DNA of 27,665 nt. It comes from Fusarium oxysporum f. sp. lycopersici 4287 (lineage: Eukaryota; Ascomycota; Sordariomycetes; Hypocreales; Nectriaceae). The position numbers and the translations under genes are program-made. Below are positions 19,174 to 27,438 of this stretch, piece after piece (the stretch's first letter is position 1; each line of letters begins with the position of its first letter). The DNA lies in the NCBI RefSeq assembly GCF_000149955.1, contig NW_017264864.1:1-27665 (forward strand), in the 5' to 3' direction. The notes under the pieces were generated by a model, which worked only from the letters and a program-made list of their open reading frames with translations, was not told the origin of the DNA and ran no database searches.

Positions 19174-20244
19174 AACCAGAGCGTGCTCTGCCAGGCCTAT
19201 CTTACGCATCTACCGCGCCAGTTCATGCGTATTGTCGCCGGCTTCTCGGCGTCACCCGAGGACTACTTCCTCGCGCGTGCGGCCCACGAGCCCCCGTATG
19301 TCTTACAAAAGCAGCTCTGGCCGTGGATCGAGCAGTGGGAGCCTCGCTTTGAGGCTCGCGCGCGCCGGCAATGCTCGGCAGAAGGTGGCCTCGACGACGA
19401 CGACCTAGCCGCCGACGGCTTCCTTAAGCTTATGCGGCGCCTGCGCATAGTACTGTTACAGGACCTGGCTGTATTGCAGCCTCGCTATCCGTCGCTACCC
19501 TTCTTCGCCTATGCCCCTTTTAACGGGCCCGAATGGGATGAGTTCGCCGTCGCCGTTCGCTCTGACGCGGTAGGGGCTACAGAGCCGTTAAGCCTGCTCG
19601 TACAACGCGCGCTGCCAGAGCTTAGCGGTGTGTTAGAGAGCACACGCGAGGCCGTCTTACAGAATAGCCAGCGGCTGGCCATCCGGCTAGAGGCCCGGCT
19701 AGAAGGAATTCAGGACGGCCTCGATGCCCTCCTCCAAGGCAAGGTCCCTGTCACCTTTACCGGCCACTTTGGAGCCGGGCCAGCAGTGTCGCTGGCGCCG
19801 GCGCCGGCGCCGTCGACAGCCCCTACCTTGAACTTCAATACGGCTCCGGCTCCGGCTCCAGAGCCTCCAGTACCAGGTATGCCCGTCGTTGCAGCCCTGG
19901 CCAAGGTCTTTACAGTACGGGATATCTAGAAGGAATAGGAGGAAGGGATTGCAGGTCAGCCGGCCGTACAGGTGTTAGAAGAGACGTAGGGAAGCCGCTG
20001 GCGCCCTGGGAACGGGATCAGGGTGCAGTTCTATCGCCGGAAGGTGATCTGGGACGAGCTCTTGGCCCGCACGGCATCCGGCAAGAGCGAGGAGGAGGCA
20101 GTTGCAGAGCTAGAGCTCTTACGCGCTGGCCGGAGCTTGAACCGGCTCATCGACGAGCTCAAACAGCGCCGCCAGCGGGGCCAGGGCCATCGGGGGCGCT
20201 GGGCTCGGCTAGGGAGGAGGCGGACCGCCCCTCGTCAACGGTAA
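19174..20244 (+). pseudogene. CryptonF-like relic (Ndc10-type plus GCR1_C regions)
   Basis: The plus-strand frame begins at AACCAGAGC, directly after the hAT tip, and runs to TAA 20242-20244. It opens with NQSVLCQAYLTHLPR and YFLARAAHEPP, then LQKQLWPWIEQW, LQPRYP and FAYAPFNGPEWDEF. This is the pattern of the fungal Ndc10/CBF3-like domain found in CryptonF-type tyrosine-recombinase elements. A Pro/Ala-rich linker follows (about 19795-19880). The end, with GSRWRPG and FYRRKVIWDEL, fits the GCR1_C DNA-binding region. The frame is broken by three TAGs at 19927, 19936 and 19987, each where the family has Trp (TGG). The N-terminal half and any recombinase catalytic residues are missing, cut off by the hAT sequence. 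Confidence 0.78.
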
Positions 20245-20293
20245 GCTGGCCATCAGGTAGGATCTTGATATATTTATAGCAGTAACTAGTCCA

Positions 20294-20311
20294 TATCTAT
20301 CTATCTATCTA
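20294..20311. repeat. (TATC)n microsatellite
   Basis: Four and a half copies of TATC lie about 50 bp after the Crypton-like frame. A T-rich stretch follows at 20345-20363. Confidence 0.85.
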
Positions 20312-20663
20312 GAAGGCGTATTCTTTTATTAATTCTGTGTTATTTTTATTTTCTTTTTTTTTTTCGAATATTAACGAGCAGCAGGATTAGCACATTGCTA
20401 TGTCAGTCCTTACAGCGAAGCTTGGCCCCCCAGCCGCTGCATATGCAAATATCTCAGCGCCCGCTTATCTATACAGCGTCGCTCTTAAACCAAACGGACT
20501 GCCAGAGCGTAGCAGTCCTCCAGCCCTGGAATTGCATCGCTTTAGCTCCTAACCGTCGAGATATTCGCGTGCGCGGCGCCGGGCACTTATCAGATGGTAG
20601 TTGTGTAATCACATACGATTTCCCGAAATTACTCCGCAAAACGACCCCACGATAAGTTCTACT
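20312..20663. other. Interval after the Crypton relic
   Basis: I recognise no gene here. An 86-codon open frame (20395-20655) has no motif I know. The stretch may contain the 3' non-coding end of the Crypton-like element. Confidence 0.4.
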
Positions 20664-20813
20664 TGTCAGACATTACGGGATCCGGTGCATTTGACCGGAT
20701 TTTTAATTCACCCTGAAATATGTCAAGTTCTGCCCTTAGAGGTTTTACCATTTCGGCTGTAATCTTAAGTATCCCTGCTTGCACGTGACACCCAGTGCCT
20801 GTTCAACACTACT
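20659..20813 (-). mobile_element. Solo LTR related to element 3, with 5-bp target duplication
   Basis: The LTR (20664-20808, 145 bp) starts TGTTGAACAGG and ends AATGTCTGACA on the minus strand and is flanked by CTACT on both sides. Its U3-side half is nearly identical to the element 3 LTRs, including the segment around CCTCTAAGG and GCAAGCAGGGAT. The other half, towards the element interior, is largely different except for the terminal 13 bases. It is therefore a distinct subfamily of the same LTR group. Confidence 0.92.
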
Positions 20814-20861
20814 TATCAACTACGTTATATACTGCCAAAAATTGATCTTTAGTGCTCTAGA

Positions 20862-21301
20862 TTGACGTACACGATAAGCGTGCGAAACAGACAAGTGCGC
20901 GAAACACCCCACTTTTCATCTTAAAATCCAATTTTTAAAATCATATAAAAGGCTTAACTTGAGCTTAAAATAGCTAAGATTTTCACAGTTTATATATAAG
21001 TACTAAAATAATTTATATTAAATTTCTTAGAATTTCTAAAAACAGCTTATATAGCTATAAACCCTAAAGTCTATTTACACTGTACAATGCACTGTATTTT
21101 AAGGTTTTTTATATAAATTAAAATAGTAATATTTTAAAAGTATAACTTACTCAGATTAACTGTACTATTTTTAAAAATAGTTTTTATAAATTTCTAGCTA
21201 TTTTATTGAAGATTTAAAATGCTATAGGGTAAGCTGTTTTTAGCTGTAGAGTATACTGTTTCGCGCACTTGTCAGTTTCACACGCTCATCGTGTACGTTA
21301 A
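20862..21301. mobile_element. Tc1/mariner-like MITE, 45-bp inverted ends
   Basis: Terminal arms 20862-20906 and 21257-21301 are inverted repeats matching at 41 of 45 positions. The outer part is ACGTACACGAT and the inner part is ACAAGTGCGCGAAACA. The interior of about 350 bp is very AT-rich with no ORF. If the ends are taken at ACGT (20865 and 21298), the right flank is TA and the left flank is TG, which fits a decayed TA target duplication of the Tc1/mariner superfamily. No transposase is present, so mobility would need a protein from elsewhere. Confidence 0.8.
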
Positions 21302-21322
21302 TTTTATATCTAATTATAATGT

Positions 21323-21474
21323 TGTTAGACATTACGTGTATTCGGTTCATTGATGTGAATTGGTGTGTATTCATGTTGTGTTCTGTTGAAATCTACCCCT
21401 TAGAGGTTTTACCATTTCGGCTGTAATCTTAAAGTATCCCTGCTTGCACGTGAGACCCCAGCACCTGTTCAACA
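21323..21474 (-). repeat. 3' LTR of element 3
   Basis: The 152-bp LTR starts TGTTGAACAGG on the minus strand and ends TAATGTCTAACA, where the 5' copy has CTGACA. It also carries an extra GT and one G/C difference from the 5' LTR. Confidence 0.93.
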
Positions 21475-21485
21475 CACCCCCCCAG
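21475..21485 (-). other. Polypurine tract of element 3
   Basis: The minus strand reads CTGGGGGGGTG directly before the 3' LTR, identical to the tract of element 1 although the two elements are otherwise divergent. It lies 77 bases after the pol stop codon. Confidence 0.75.
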
Positions 21486-21562
21486 ACTGGCCATCGTGGC
21501 TCAGTCTGTGCAGTCCGTATTCCTATTGTCAGGTTGGCCATCCTTCCGATCCCTTATTCGGC

Positions 21563-24500
21563 TCATCCATCAAGCTGTTCCTCTGCTCTGACAAAGTCCT
21601 CCGCAGTGAGCTCCTTGAACCTTCTCTCTTGAATCTTATCGTTAATATCCACTAGGCCAACCTGCATGACGAACTTCTGGAACTGCTGAGCGGGTAATGC
21701 CTTCGTGAGGCCGTCCGCAATCATCTCGGTGGTGGGAGTATGCCGGACCGAGATCCGGTTAGCGAGTGCTTCCTGGCGTAGCCAGTGGTTATGGATGTCG
21801 ACGTGTCGAAGTTTGGTCTGCAGGAGCGCCACGTCGGAATTAATAAGCCGAATGGTCTGCGCGTTATCGCACTGAATAGTAATTCTTGAGTTATCGAGAG
21901 TTACGCCGAGCTCGGTGATTAATCTGGAGATGAACATGGACTCCTTCGCAGCCTGCGCAAGTGCCAGCAACTCCGCCTCTGTTGTAGAGGTAGTCACGGT
22001 GTCCTGCTTGTTGGCGCGCCATCCAATAATCCCTCCAAATAGCTTCATCACGTAGGCTTGCGAGCTCTTCCGATCGATTGTGTTGTCGGCAAAGGAAGCG
22101 TCACTGTACACATCAAACGTGTCTGTTCCGCCGAGTTGTAGTGCAAGTGCCCTGGTGTTTTGCAGATACCGGAATAGGTGGTCCAAGGCCTCATGGTGAT
22201 CATCGCTCGGGTTCATGTTGAATCGACAAAGTCGAGAAACAGCAAAGGCAATATCGGGTCGAGTGATTACTGCCAGGTAGAGCACTGATCCGGTCTTGCG
22301 TTGATACTGCTGTATTGACGCTGTTGATGCGCGCTCTTCGTTCGGAAGAAGTTCTTTCGTGGTCATTGGAGTGAGGGAAGGCTTTCCCCCTTGAATCCTA
22401 AAATGACTAGTGATCTTATCCACGAATGACGATTGCGACAGCCAAATCAGACGTTGGTTTCGGTCGCGAATAATCTCAATTCCAAGAAACCACTGTAGCA
22501 TATCTCCTCCAGAGAGTTGGTACTTTTCTCGAAGCTTGCCTATCGTCCATTCGACCGATCTTTGATTGGTCTTCTCGTAGGCAACAATGAGGTCGTCCAC
22601 ATAGAAGAATATCAATATTCCTCCTTTCGAGAGACAGCATGGCTCGTGAGGTACAGACTTGAACCCAATGTTCGTAAGGGTGGTGGTTAGTTCTTTTTGC
22701 CAAAGTAGTGGTGACTGGCGCAAGCCGTATAGTGCTTTCTGAAGTTTGAGAACCAGGCCAGGCTTCCGGTAGCCTCCGGGCATCCGCATGTAGACGTCCT
22801 GCTTCAGTTCAGCATTGACAAAGGCGTTGACGACATCATACTGGAGAAGTTCTAAATCAAAGCGAGCAGCTATAGCCATGAGTGTTCGGAAAGATCTGCC
22901 GGCAAGTGTGGATGCATAGGTATCCTCGTGTGTCGACTTGACCTGTTGATCGCCTCGTACAACGAGCCGGGCCTTGCACTTGGTGAACCATCCGTGCTTG
23001 TCGAACTTGTATACATAAACCCACATGCAGTCCAGGAGTTCCTTGCCTGCGGCTTCTTCTCTCTGAACCTCACGCCAGGAGCGCATTTCTTTATGGCTTT
23101 CAAGATGAGTCTTTTCTGCCTCGCGGAATAGGTCACCTAGTGGATGGTTCTTGAGGTCTTTATGCCTTTTTGGCAATATTGGCATGTCTCGCCGGTGTAT
23201 TCGGCGTTGGCCGTCACCTAAATCTGTCAGCTTTGCAGATTGTGTTTTGCGATTGGGAGAATCCATCAGCTTAGTAGATTCCCCTCGACTTCCCGTAAAC
23301 TGAGGTTCTCCGCTATCAGGGTGGCAGCTGGCCGAGCTCGCCTGCTTCTCGAGCTTCCGCTTACTCACCACCTTGCCATTCCAGGTCCCTTTCACAGATG
23401 CGAGTCGACCGGCATTAAATGCGGCCTCCCAGTAACTGCTCGGAGTTGAAATGACACGAGGGGCTCCATTTGCGCCGTCTCGTCCCGGGGAAGTGCCAGC
23501 GCTAGGTGGGACATGCACCATCTTCGCAGCTCGTAACTGAGGGGGGTTTTCCCCCTCCTTCCTCACGGGAGGTTCTCTGATAGTAGCGACCAGAAGGGCA
23601 GCAGGCCGTAGAGGGCAAGTCTCCGGGGTCAGGTAGGGAGTGAATCGAGCGGTCGTGTAGGGGTGATCAGTCCCGTCAGGCTCTTCTCGATTGCGATCTC
23701 CTACGACTAGTGTCCTGCCAGTCTCACCCTGCGTAATCGTGGGATCACGTTCAAACCCTCTATGTGGATAACTTGCAGCCTCCCGCTCAAACGCTAGTCC
23801 TTCAGGCAAGGCGCTTAATTCCTCGTCTTCTTCTTGGGTAGAAGCATCCAGATTTATGCTAGATCCCTGTGGGACCTCTGCATCAGTGAGATGCTGAATA
23901 AGTTCTTCTTCGTTTAGTTCTTTTAAATCATCCTTGAGGTGTTGGACATCCCCAGAGAACGTCTCCTTCTCGTTGAAGATCACGTCTCTAGTGGAGATGA
24001 CCTTGTTGGTCAACGGATTCCAGACCCTGTAGATGTTTGTCGAGTTATACCCGACCAGGTATCCTATCCACCCTCGGGGATTGAGTCGTTGTCGCCGATT
24101 CTTCTTTTTCAAAGCATCGGTCGTCATCGCAAAGGCTTTACAGCCATACACGCGTAGGTGTGTTTGATCGGGCTTACGCTCCGTGACAACCACGCCGTCC
24201 CTAAAGGCAAAGTAAGTGTAGAAACGCTCATATGGCGTCTTCCAATTGTAGATATACTTGGGTGTCCTATTGTATAGGTATACGGCAGCGCGCCAGATCT
24301 CAACCCAAAGGAACGAAGGCAGCTTTGCTCCAGCTCTCATTGCACGAGCTTTCTCCTTGATCACACCCCCCGAGCGCTCTGCGCCGCCATTTTGACTTTG
24401 GGCATATGGCGCGGAGGGCTCTAGGCGCATCCCGTTTTTGATACTGAGGAAGTCACTTACCTGGTGACTATCCGGGATCTCGTTATCACACTCGATGACT

Positions 24501-25390
24501 TCGGGCCTACACTGGAGTTGTCGCTCTAGTGTTCTGAGTAGATGCTCAAGTGCACCGATAAGCGTTGGTGCAGTTCGATCGGGAAGATAATAGTCCCAGA
24601 TATAGCCAGAGTAACGGTCGGTGACCAGCATAGCTGAAGTGTAGCCTGGATCCCCACTCATGTCGTGGAAATCAATAGCGAGTCGGATTCCAGCCTTCTC
24701 GGGTGGAACTCGTCTTTGTCGACGGACTTGGCGCTTCACCTTCGCCATTCCACAAGCATCACACTCAACCGTGGAGATCCCTCTGATCTTCACCCCCCGA
24801 CATTGGCCCACGAGGTGCTTGAGTGCTTCAGGCCCTGGGTGTCCAAGTCGAAGGTGCCAAAAGGTTTCGTCTCCACTGCGAGGAGGGCGTTTAGTCCACG
24901 AATCATACTGTTTCCGTTTGGCTAGGAATGCCGCTGCCGTTGTTGATTTGTCGATATACTCCAGTACGTACTGGTCGAAATGATCCGTCAATGTGCAGAG
25001 GATTGAATCATCTTTCCTGCGGATTTGGTTGTTATTCCCTTTGGTATCCCAGTAGTAGCCCCTTTTCCGCAACTGGCGGTATGACACAATATTGCATGCA
25101 AAGTTTATGCAATGAGCTACATCTCGCAATCTGAGAAGAGAGGGTCCTTGAGGTCCTTGAACGCGAATATCCACGTTCCCGTACCCGTGAATGGCCACTG
25201 GTGACTCCCCTGCGTAGACGAAGTCTCCAGACGGTGCCGGTCGGTAGTTGAGGAACCTGCACACTTCATTGAAGATATGGATTGTCGATCCAGAGTCAAG
25301 GATGGCAGAATGTCTGAGAGGGTAGGGGGCACAGTTGAAGGCTGCGATAAAGTTATGCGTCACTAGGTAGGTTGCCTTGACGTGTGCCAT
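21563..25390 (-). CDS. pol: Copia Pol: protease, integrase, RT, RNase H (element 3)
   Basis: The 1275-codon frame begins with an ATG four codons after the gag UGA; the readthrough frame itself starts at 25402. Residues here count from that ATG. The protease motif is LDSGST with D32, the canonical form. The integrase zinc site is H179, H184, C210, C213. The integrase core is D240, D302, E338. A long Pro/Glu-rich linker separates integrase from reverse transcriptase, whose YVDD lies at 930-933. RNase H follows with SDASFAD, TTEAELLAL and CDNAQT. No defect is visible, so this Pol could be functional. Expression is probably as Gag-Pol by readthrough. Reinitiation at the close ATG is an alternative that element 2 does not share. 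Confidence 0.94.
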   Translation of the reverse strand: MAHVKATYLVTHNFIAAFNCAPYPLRHSAILDSGSTIHIFNEVCRFLNYRPAPSGDFVYAGESPVAIHGYGNVDIRVQGPQGPSLLRLRDVAHCINFACNIVSYRQLRKRGYYWDTKGNNNQIRRKDDSILCTLTDHFDQYVLEYIDKSTTAAAFLAKRKQYDSWTKRPPRSGDETFWHLRLGHPGPEALKHLVGQCRGVKIRGISTVECDACGMAKVKRQVRRQRRVPPEKAGIRLAIDFHDMSGDPGYTSAMLVTDRYSGYIWDYYLPDRTAPTLIGALEHLLRTLERQLQCRPEVIECDNEIPDSHQVSDFLSIKNGMRLEPSAPYAQSQNGGAERSGGVIKEKARAMRAGAKLPSFLWVEIWRAAVYLYNRTPKYIYNWKTPYERFYTYFAFRDGVVVTERKPDQTHLRVYGCKAFAMTTDALKKKNRRQRLNPRGWIGYLVGYNSTNIYRVWNPLTNKVISTRDVIFNEKETFSGDVQHLKDDLKELNEEELIQHLTDAEVPQGSSINLDASTQEEDEELSALPEGLAFEREAASYPHRGFERDPTITQGETGRTLVVGDRNREEPDGTDHPYTTARFTPYLTPETCPLRPAALLVATIREPPVRKEGENPPQLRAAKMVHVPPSAGTSPGRDGANGAPRVISTPSSYWEAAFNAGRLASVKGTWNGKVVSKRKLEKQASSASCHPDSGEPQFTGSRGESTKLMDSPNRKTQSAKLTDLGDGQRRIHRRDMPILPKRHKDLKNHPLGDLFREAEKTHLESHKEMRSWREVQREEAAGKELLDCMWVYVYKFDKHGWFTKCKARLVVRGDQQVKSTHEDTYASTLAGRSFRTLMAIAARFDLELLQYDVVNAFVNAELKQDVYMRMPGGYRKPGLVLKLQKALYGLRQSPLLWQKELTTTLTNIGFKSVPHEPCCLSKGGILIFFYVDDLIVAYEKTNQRSVEWTIGKLREKYQLSGGDMLQWFLGIEIIRDRNQRLIWLSQSSFVDKITSHFRIQGGKPSLTPMTTKELLPNEERASTASIQQYQRKTGSVLYLAVITRPDIAFAVSRLCRFNMNPSDDHHEALDHLFRYLQNTRALALQLGGTDTFDVYSDASFADNTIDRKSSQAYVMKLFGGIIGWRANKQDTVTTSTTEAELLALAQAAKESMFISRLITELGVTLDNSRITIQCDNAQTIRLINSDVALLQTKLRHVDIHNHWLRQEALANRISVRHTPTTEMIADGLTKALPAQQFQKFVMQVGLVDINDKIQERRFKELTAEDFVRAEEQLDG

Positions 25391-25396
25391 ACCCCG

Positions 25397-25408
25397 CCCA
25401 AGTCACTC
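25397..25408 (-). promoter_or_regulatory. Gag-pol UGA readthrough site (element 3)
   Basis: On the minus strand gag ends GAG-UGA-CUU, the UGA being at 25403-25405, and the frame continues into pol. The shared UGA-CU context and identical frame relation in elements 2 and 3 point to a conserved recoding site. The peptide before the protease (YPLR, then S, then ILD) is alike in both, which shows that the sequence downstream of the stop is under coding constraint. Confidence 0.72.
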
Positions 25409-26644
25409 GTCCTGAGTGGTTCTGTCTCTACTTTTGGACAATCGTTTGACTTCCTCCACCAAACCAGTATCGTTCTTGAGACGGTCATTTATTAATCGTT
25501 GTATCGCTTGGTTGGGCTCCCATCCTTCGGCTTTCTGGGCTGGGAATAAGTACCAGCAGCCTCTCCAGTCATGGAAACCTAAACATCCTCGACAAGTAGG
25601 TCCATCCGGGTTCGGATTGACGGTCGTCTCTGCTCGTTTTCGTTTTGTTGATACTCCTCTTCCGCCGCCTCGTGCTCTACGCCCGCGGCCTTGACTTCGT
25701 GTGTCTCGATGTGCATAGGATGTTTCGTCCGTCGCCCAATCTGAAGCGCCTCCTTGGACTTCAATAGTGTCGTTATCGCGGTCTGTGATAGGAGGTCTGT
25801 CATCCCTAGATGTAGTGCCGTATGTGGCTATGAATGCACCTCTCTTGATTCCTGACGGCCTTCCGCTAGCGTTGGCCATTTTGGCTTCGTATCGAATGTC
25901 GGCAGCGACCTCTCGATAGTTGAGGGAATTGTTGAGGATTTGAGGGCGTCGGTGTTGTCGGAAAGTAGATGCCCAGCTGGGGAGAACATGGTACATTGCT
26001 CGGTTCAGGTCTTCCGCCCAGCATTGCGCGTCGAGGGCATCGGGGACTTTCTTGCTGATCGCTTCGGCCATGGTCGTCTCCCACTCCGTGACCCACTCGT
26101 TGAGTTTGTTGATCTTCGGGGCTGTATGTACGGCTTTGTGGTACTTGTCGCGCGCTTCGGGTCGAAGGCGTTCGTTGTATACCACTCCAGATCTTCGTAG
26201 CTCCTGATACCACTTGTCTAATCGGTCTCCCGTGACGCAGGATGTTTTCTGATACGTGGCCGAGACCGTCTTGAGGACAAACTCGACCAGCTTCTGCTCC
26301 TGTTTCTTCGTCTCTCTATACGCCGTTTCTTTCAGAGAGTAGATCCTGATATCATGCTCGTATTCCGCTCTTCCTTCAGACGTCAACTCTCCGATTCGCC
26401 GGGGCGGTACGTAATCTGAGCCGGGCGTCATTGTGCCACTATCGGGATCGTCCGGATCTGCTTGTCTGGGGTAGTCTCGGATTTCTGGAAGTTCTGGTCG
26501 CTGAGGCCATCGGATGCGATCGGTCGGATCAATATACTGCCACAGGTCGTAGGCGTGCGCCAGTTTCTTGAATTCGTTGGACCAGGAGTCCCAATCCTCC
26601 GGAGACGCGTAGCTAATGATCCTCTCGGCGTGTTTGGCCGACAT
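25403..26644 (-). CDS. gag: Copia Gag (element 3)
   Basis: A 413-residue Gag. The ATG at 26644 is about 70 bases inside the 5' LTR. The N-terminal region contains PEDWDSWSNEF and LWQYIDPTDR, the Trp/Phe pattern seen in copia capsid proteins. An Arg/Gly-rich basic stretch (around residues 310-335) is likely to bind RNA. The zinc knuckle spans C351-C363 with spacing CX2CX3HX4C followed by WYLFP, the same form as in element 2. The protein ends in a UGA followed in frame by pol. Its length and layout match the element 2 Gag (401 residues). Confidence 0.9.
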   Translation of the reverse strand: MSAKHAERIISYASPEDWDSWSNEFKKLAHAYDLWQYIDPTDRIRWPQRPELPEIRDYPRQADPDDPDSGTMTPGSDYVPPRRIGELTSEGRAEYEHDIRIYSLKETAYRETKKQEQKLVEFVLKTVSATYQKTSCVTGDRLDKWYQELRRSGVVYNERLRPEARDKYHKAVHTAPKINKLNEWVTEWETTMAEAISKKVPDALDAQCWAEDLNRAMYHVLPSWASTFRQHRRPQILNNSLNYREVAADIRYEAKMANASGRPSGIKRGAFIATYGTTSRDDRPPITDRDNDTIEVQGGASDWATDETSYAHRDTRSQGRGRRARGGGRGVSTKRKRAETTVNPNPDGPTCRGCLGFHDWRGCWYLFPAQKAEGWEPNQAIQRLINDRLKNDTGLVEEVKRLSKSRDRTTQDE

Positions 26645-26697
26645 GGTGATAGAATGAACCGAAGGTCGTATGCATTTGGGTGCGCGGGTCGCTGAGA

Positions 26698-26716
26698 TGC
26701 AATTGAGACTCTTAAT
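26698..26716 (-). other. Primer-binding site, half tRNA-Lys(CUU) type (element 3)
   Basis: On the minus strand, directly after the LTR-terminal CA, the sequence ATTAAGAGTCTCAATTGC complements a tRNA anticodon arm with loop CTCTTAA. The first 13 bases are identical to those in element 2; the following bases differ by one inserted A. This supports priming by a tRNA-Lys(CUU) fragment ending at nucleotide 39. Confidence 0.7.
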
Positions 26717-26866
26717 TGTCAGACATTACGTGTATTCGGTTCATTGATGTGAATTGGTGTATTCATCTTGTGTTCTGTTGAAATCTACCCCTTAGAGGTT
26801 TTACCATTTCGGCTGTAATCTTAAAGTATCCCTGCTTGCACGTGAGACCCCAGCACCTGTTCAACA
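26717..26866 (-). repeat. 5' LTR of element 3
   Basis: The 150-bp LTR starts TGTTGAACAGG and ends AATGTCTGACA on the minus strand. It is followed on the plus strand by ATTAG, which is not matched at the other end of the element. Confidence 0.94.
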
Positions 26867-27064
26867 ATTAGATAGAATTCCTCTAGATATCTGAAGATAG
26901 CAAGCCTTCCCCAACTAGGTCCCTAAATAAATTAGCTAAAAATTAAATAAACCTTTTTCCTAAATTAGTTCCCCTAGTGGGAATAAAGAGGTCTATACCG
27001 GTAATATCGAGAACCAGTCCGGCTGAACATGTTCTCCACTACGCGAGCGAACGCAAAACACGTA
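26867..27064. other. AT-rich interval between element 3 and the MITE
   Basis: No gene is visible. A weak inverted repeat around 26912-26985 (CCAACTAGG against CCTAGTGGG) could be another decayed foldback sequence. The TA at 27063-27064 is the left target dinucleotide of the next element. Confidence 0.4.
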
Positions 27065-27436
27065 CTTGGGTAGGGCCTAGAGATCGGCCGACCCCGTACT
27101 ATTCATCAAGTCACCAGTGACCGTGCCTATAGCACGGGGGGTACGGTGATAGGGAAAAGGGTCGGTTGACTGGGGAATAAAAATACATATATTTCCATAG
27201 CAATTAGTATGAGATAGAAGGTATCTCTGTGTCCAAACTTCTCCGCGAATATCACATGGTTTTTTAAAATCTAGATATTTTCTTTTATTAAGCTATCTCT
27301 TATTAAATAAGGTATCTTTCTTTTCCTCAGTCAACCGACCCTTTGCCTGGTCAGGCTACCCCCCGTGCCTGACCCTCTGGCACCACGGGTTGATAGGGTA
27401 AGGCAAAGGGGGGCCGGTCTCTAGGCCCTACCCAAG
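27065..27436. mobile_element. Foldback MITE with TA target duplication
   Basis: This 372-bp element is flanked by TA on both sides (27063-27064 and 27437-27438). Its tips read CTTGGGTAGGGCCTAGAGA in inverted orientation. A second strong inverted match, AAAGGGTCGGTTGACTG, lies at the inner end of each arm (27156-27175 and 27325-27344), giving arms of about 111 bp. The centre (27176-27324) is AT-rich and non-coding. The TA duplication points to the Tc1/mariner superfamily. No transposase is encoded, so it is non-autonomous. Confidence 0.88.
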
Positions 27437-27438
27437 TA

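Larger units (their letters stand above)
21323..26866 (-). mobile_element. Ty1/copia element 3, full length
   Basis: This complete 5544-bp copia element is read on the minus strand. It has a 5' LTR at 26717-26866, primer site, gag, pol, polypurine tract and 3' LTR at 21323-21474. The LTRs differ by two substitutions and a 2-base indel, so it is young. Flanks are ATTAG on the 5' side and AATGT on the 3' side, so no target duplication is visible. Gag and pol are both open and share one frame around a single UGA. It is the same lineage as element 2, with the same order of domains and similar motifs. Confidence 0.95.
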
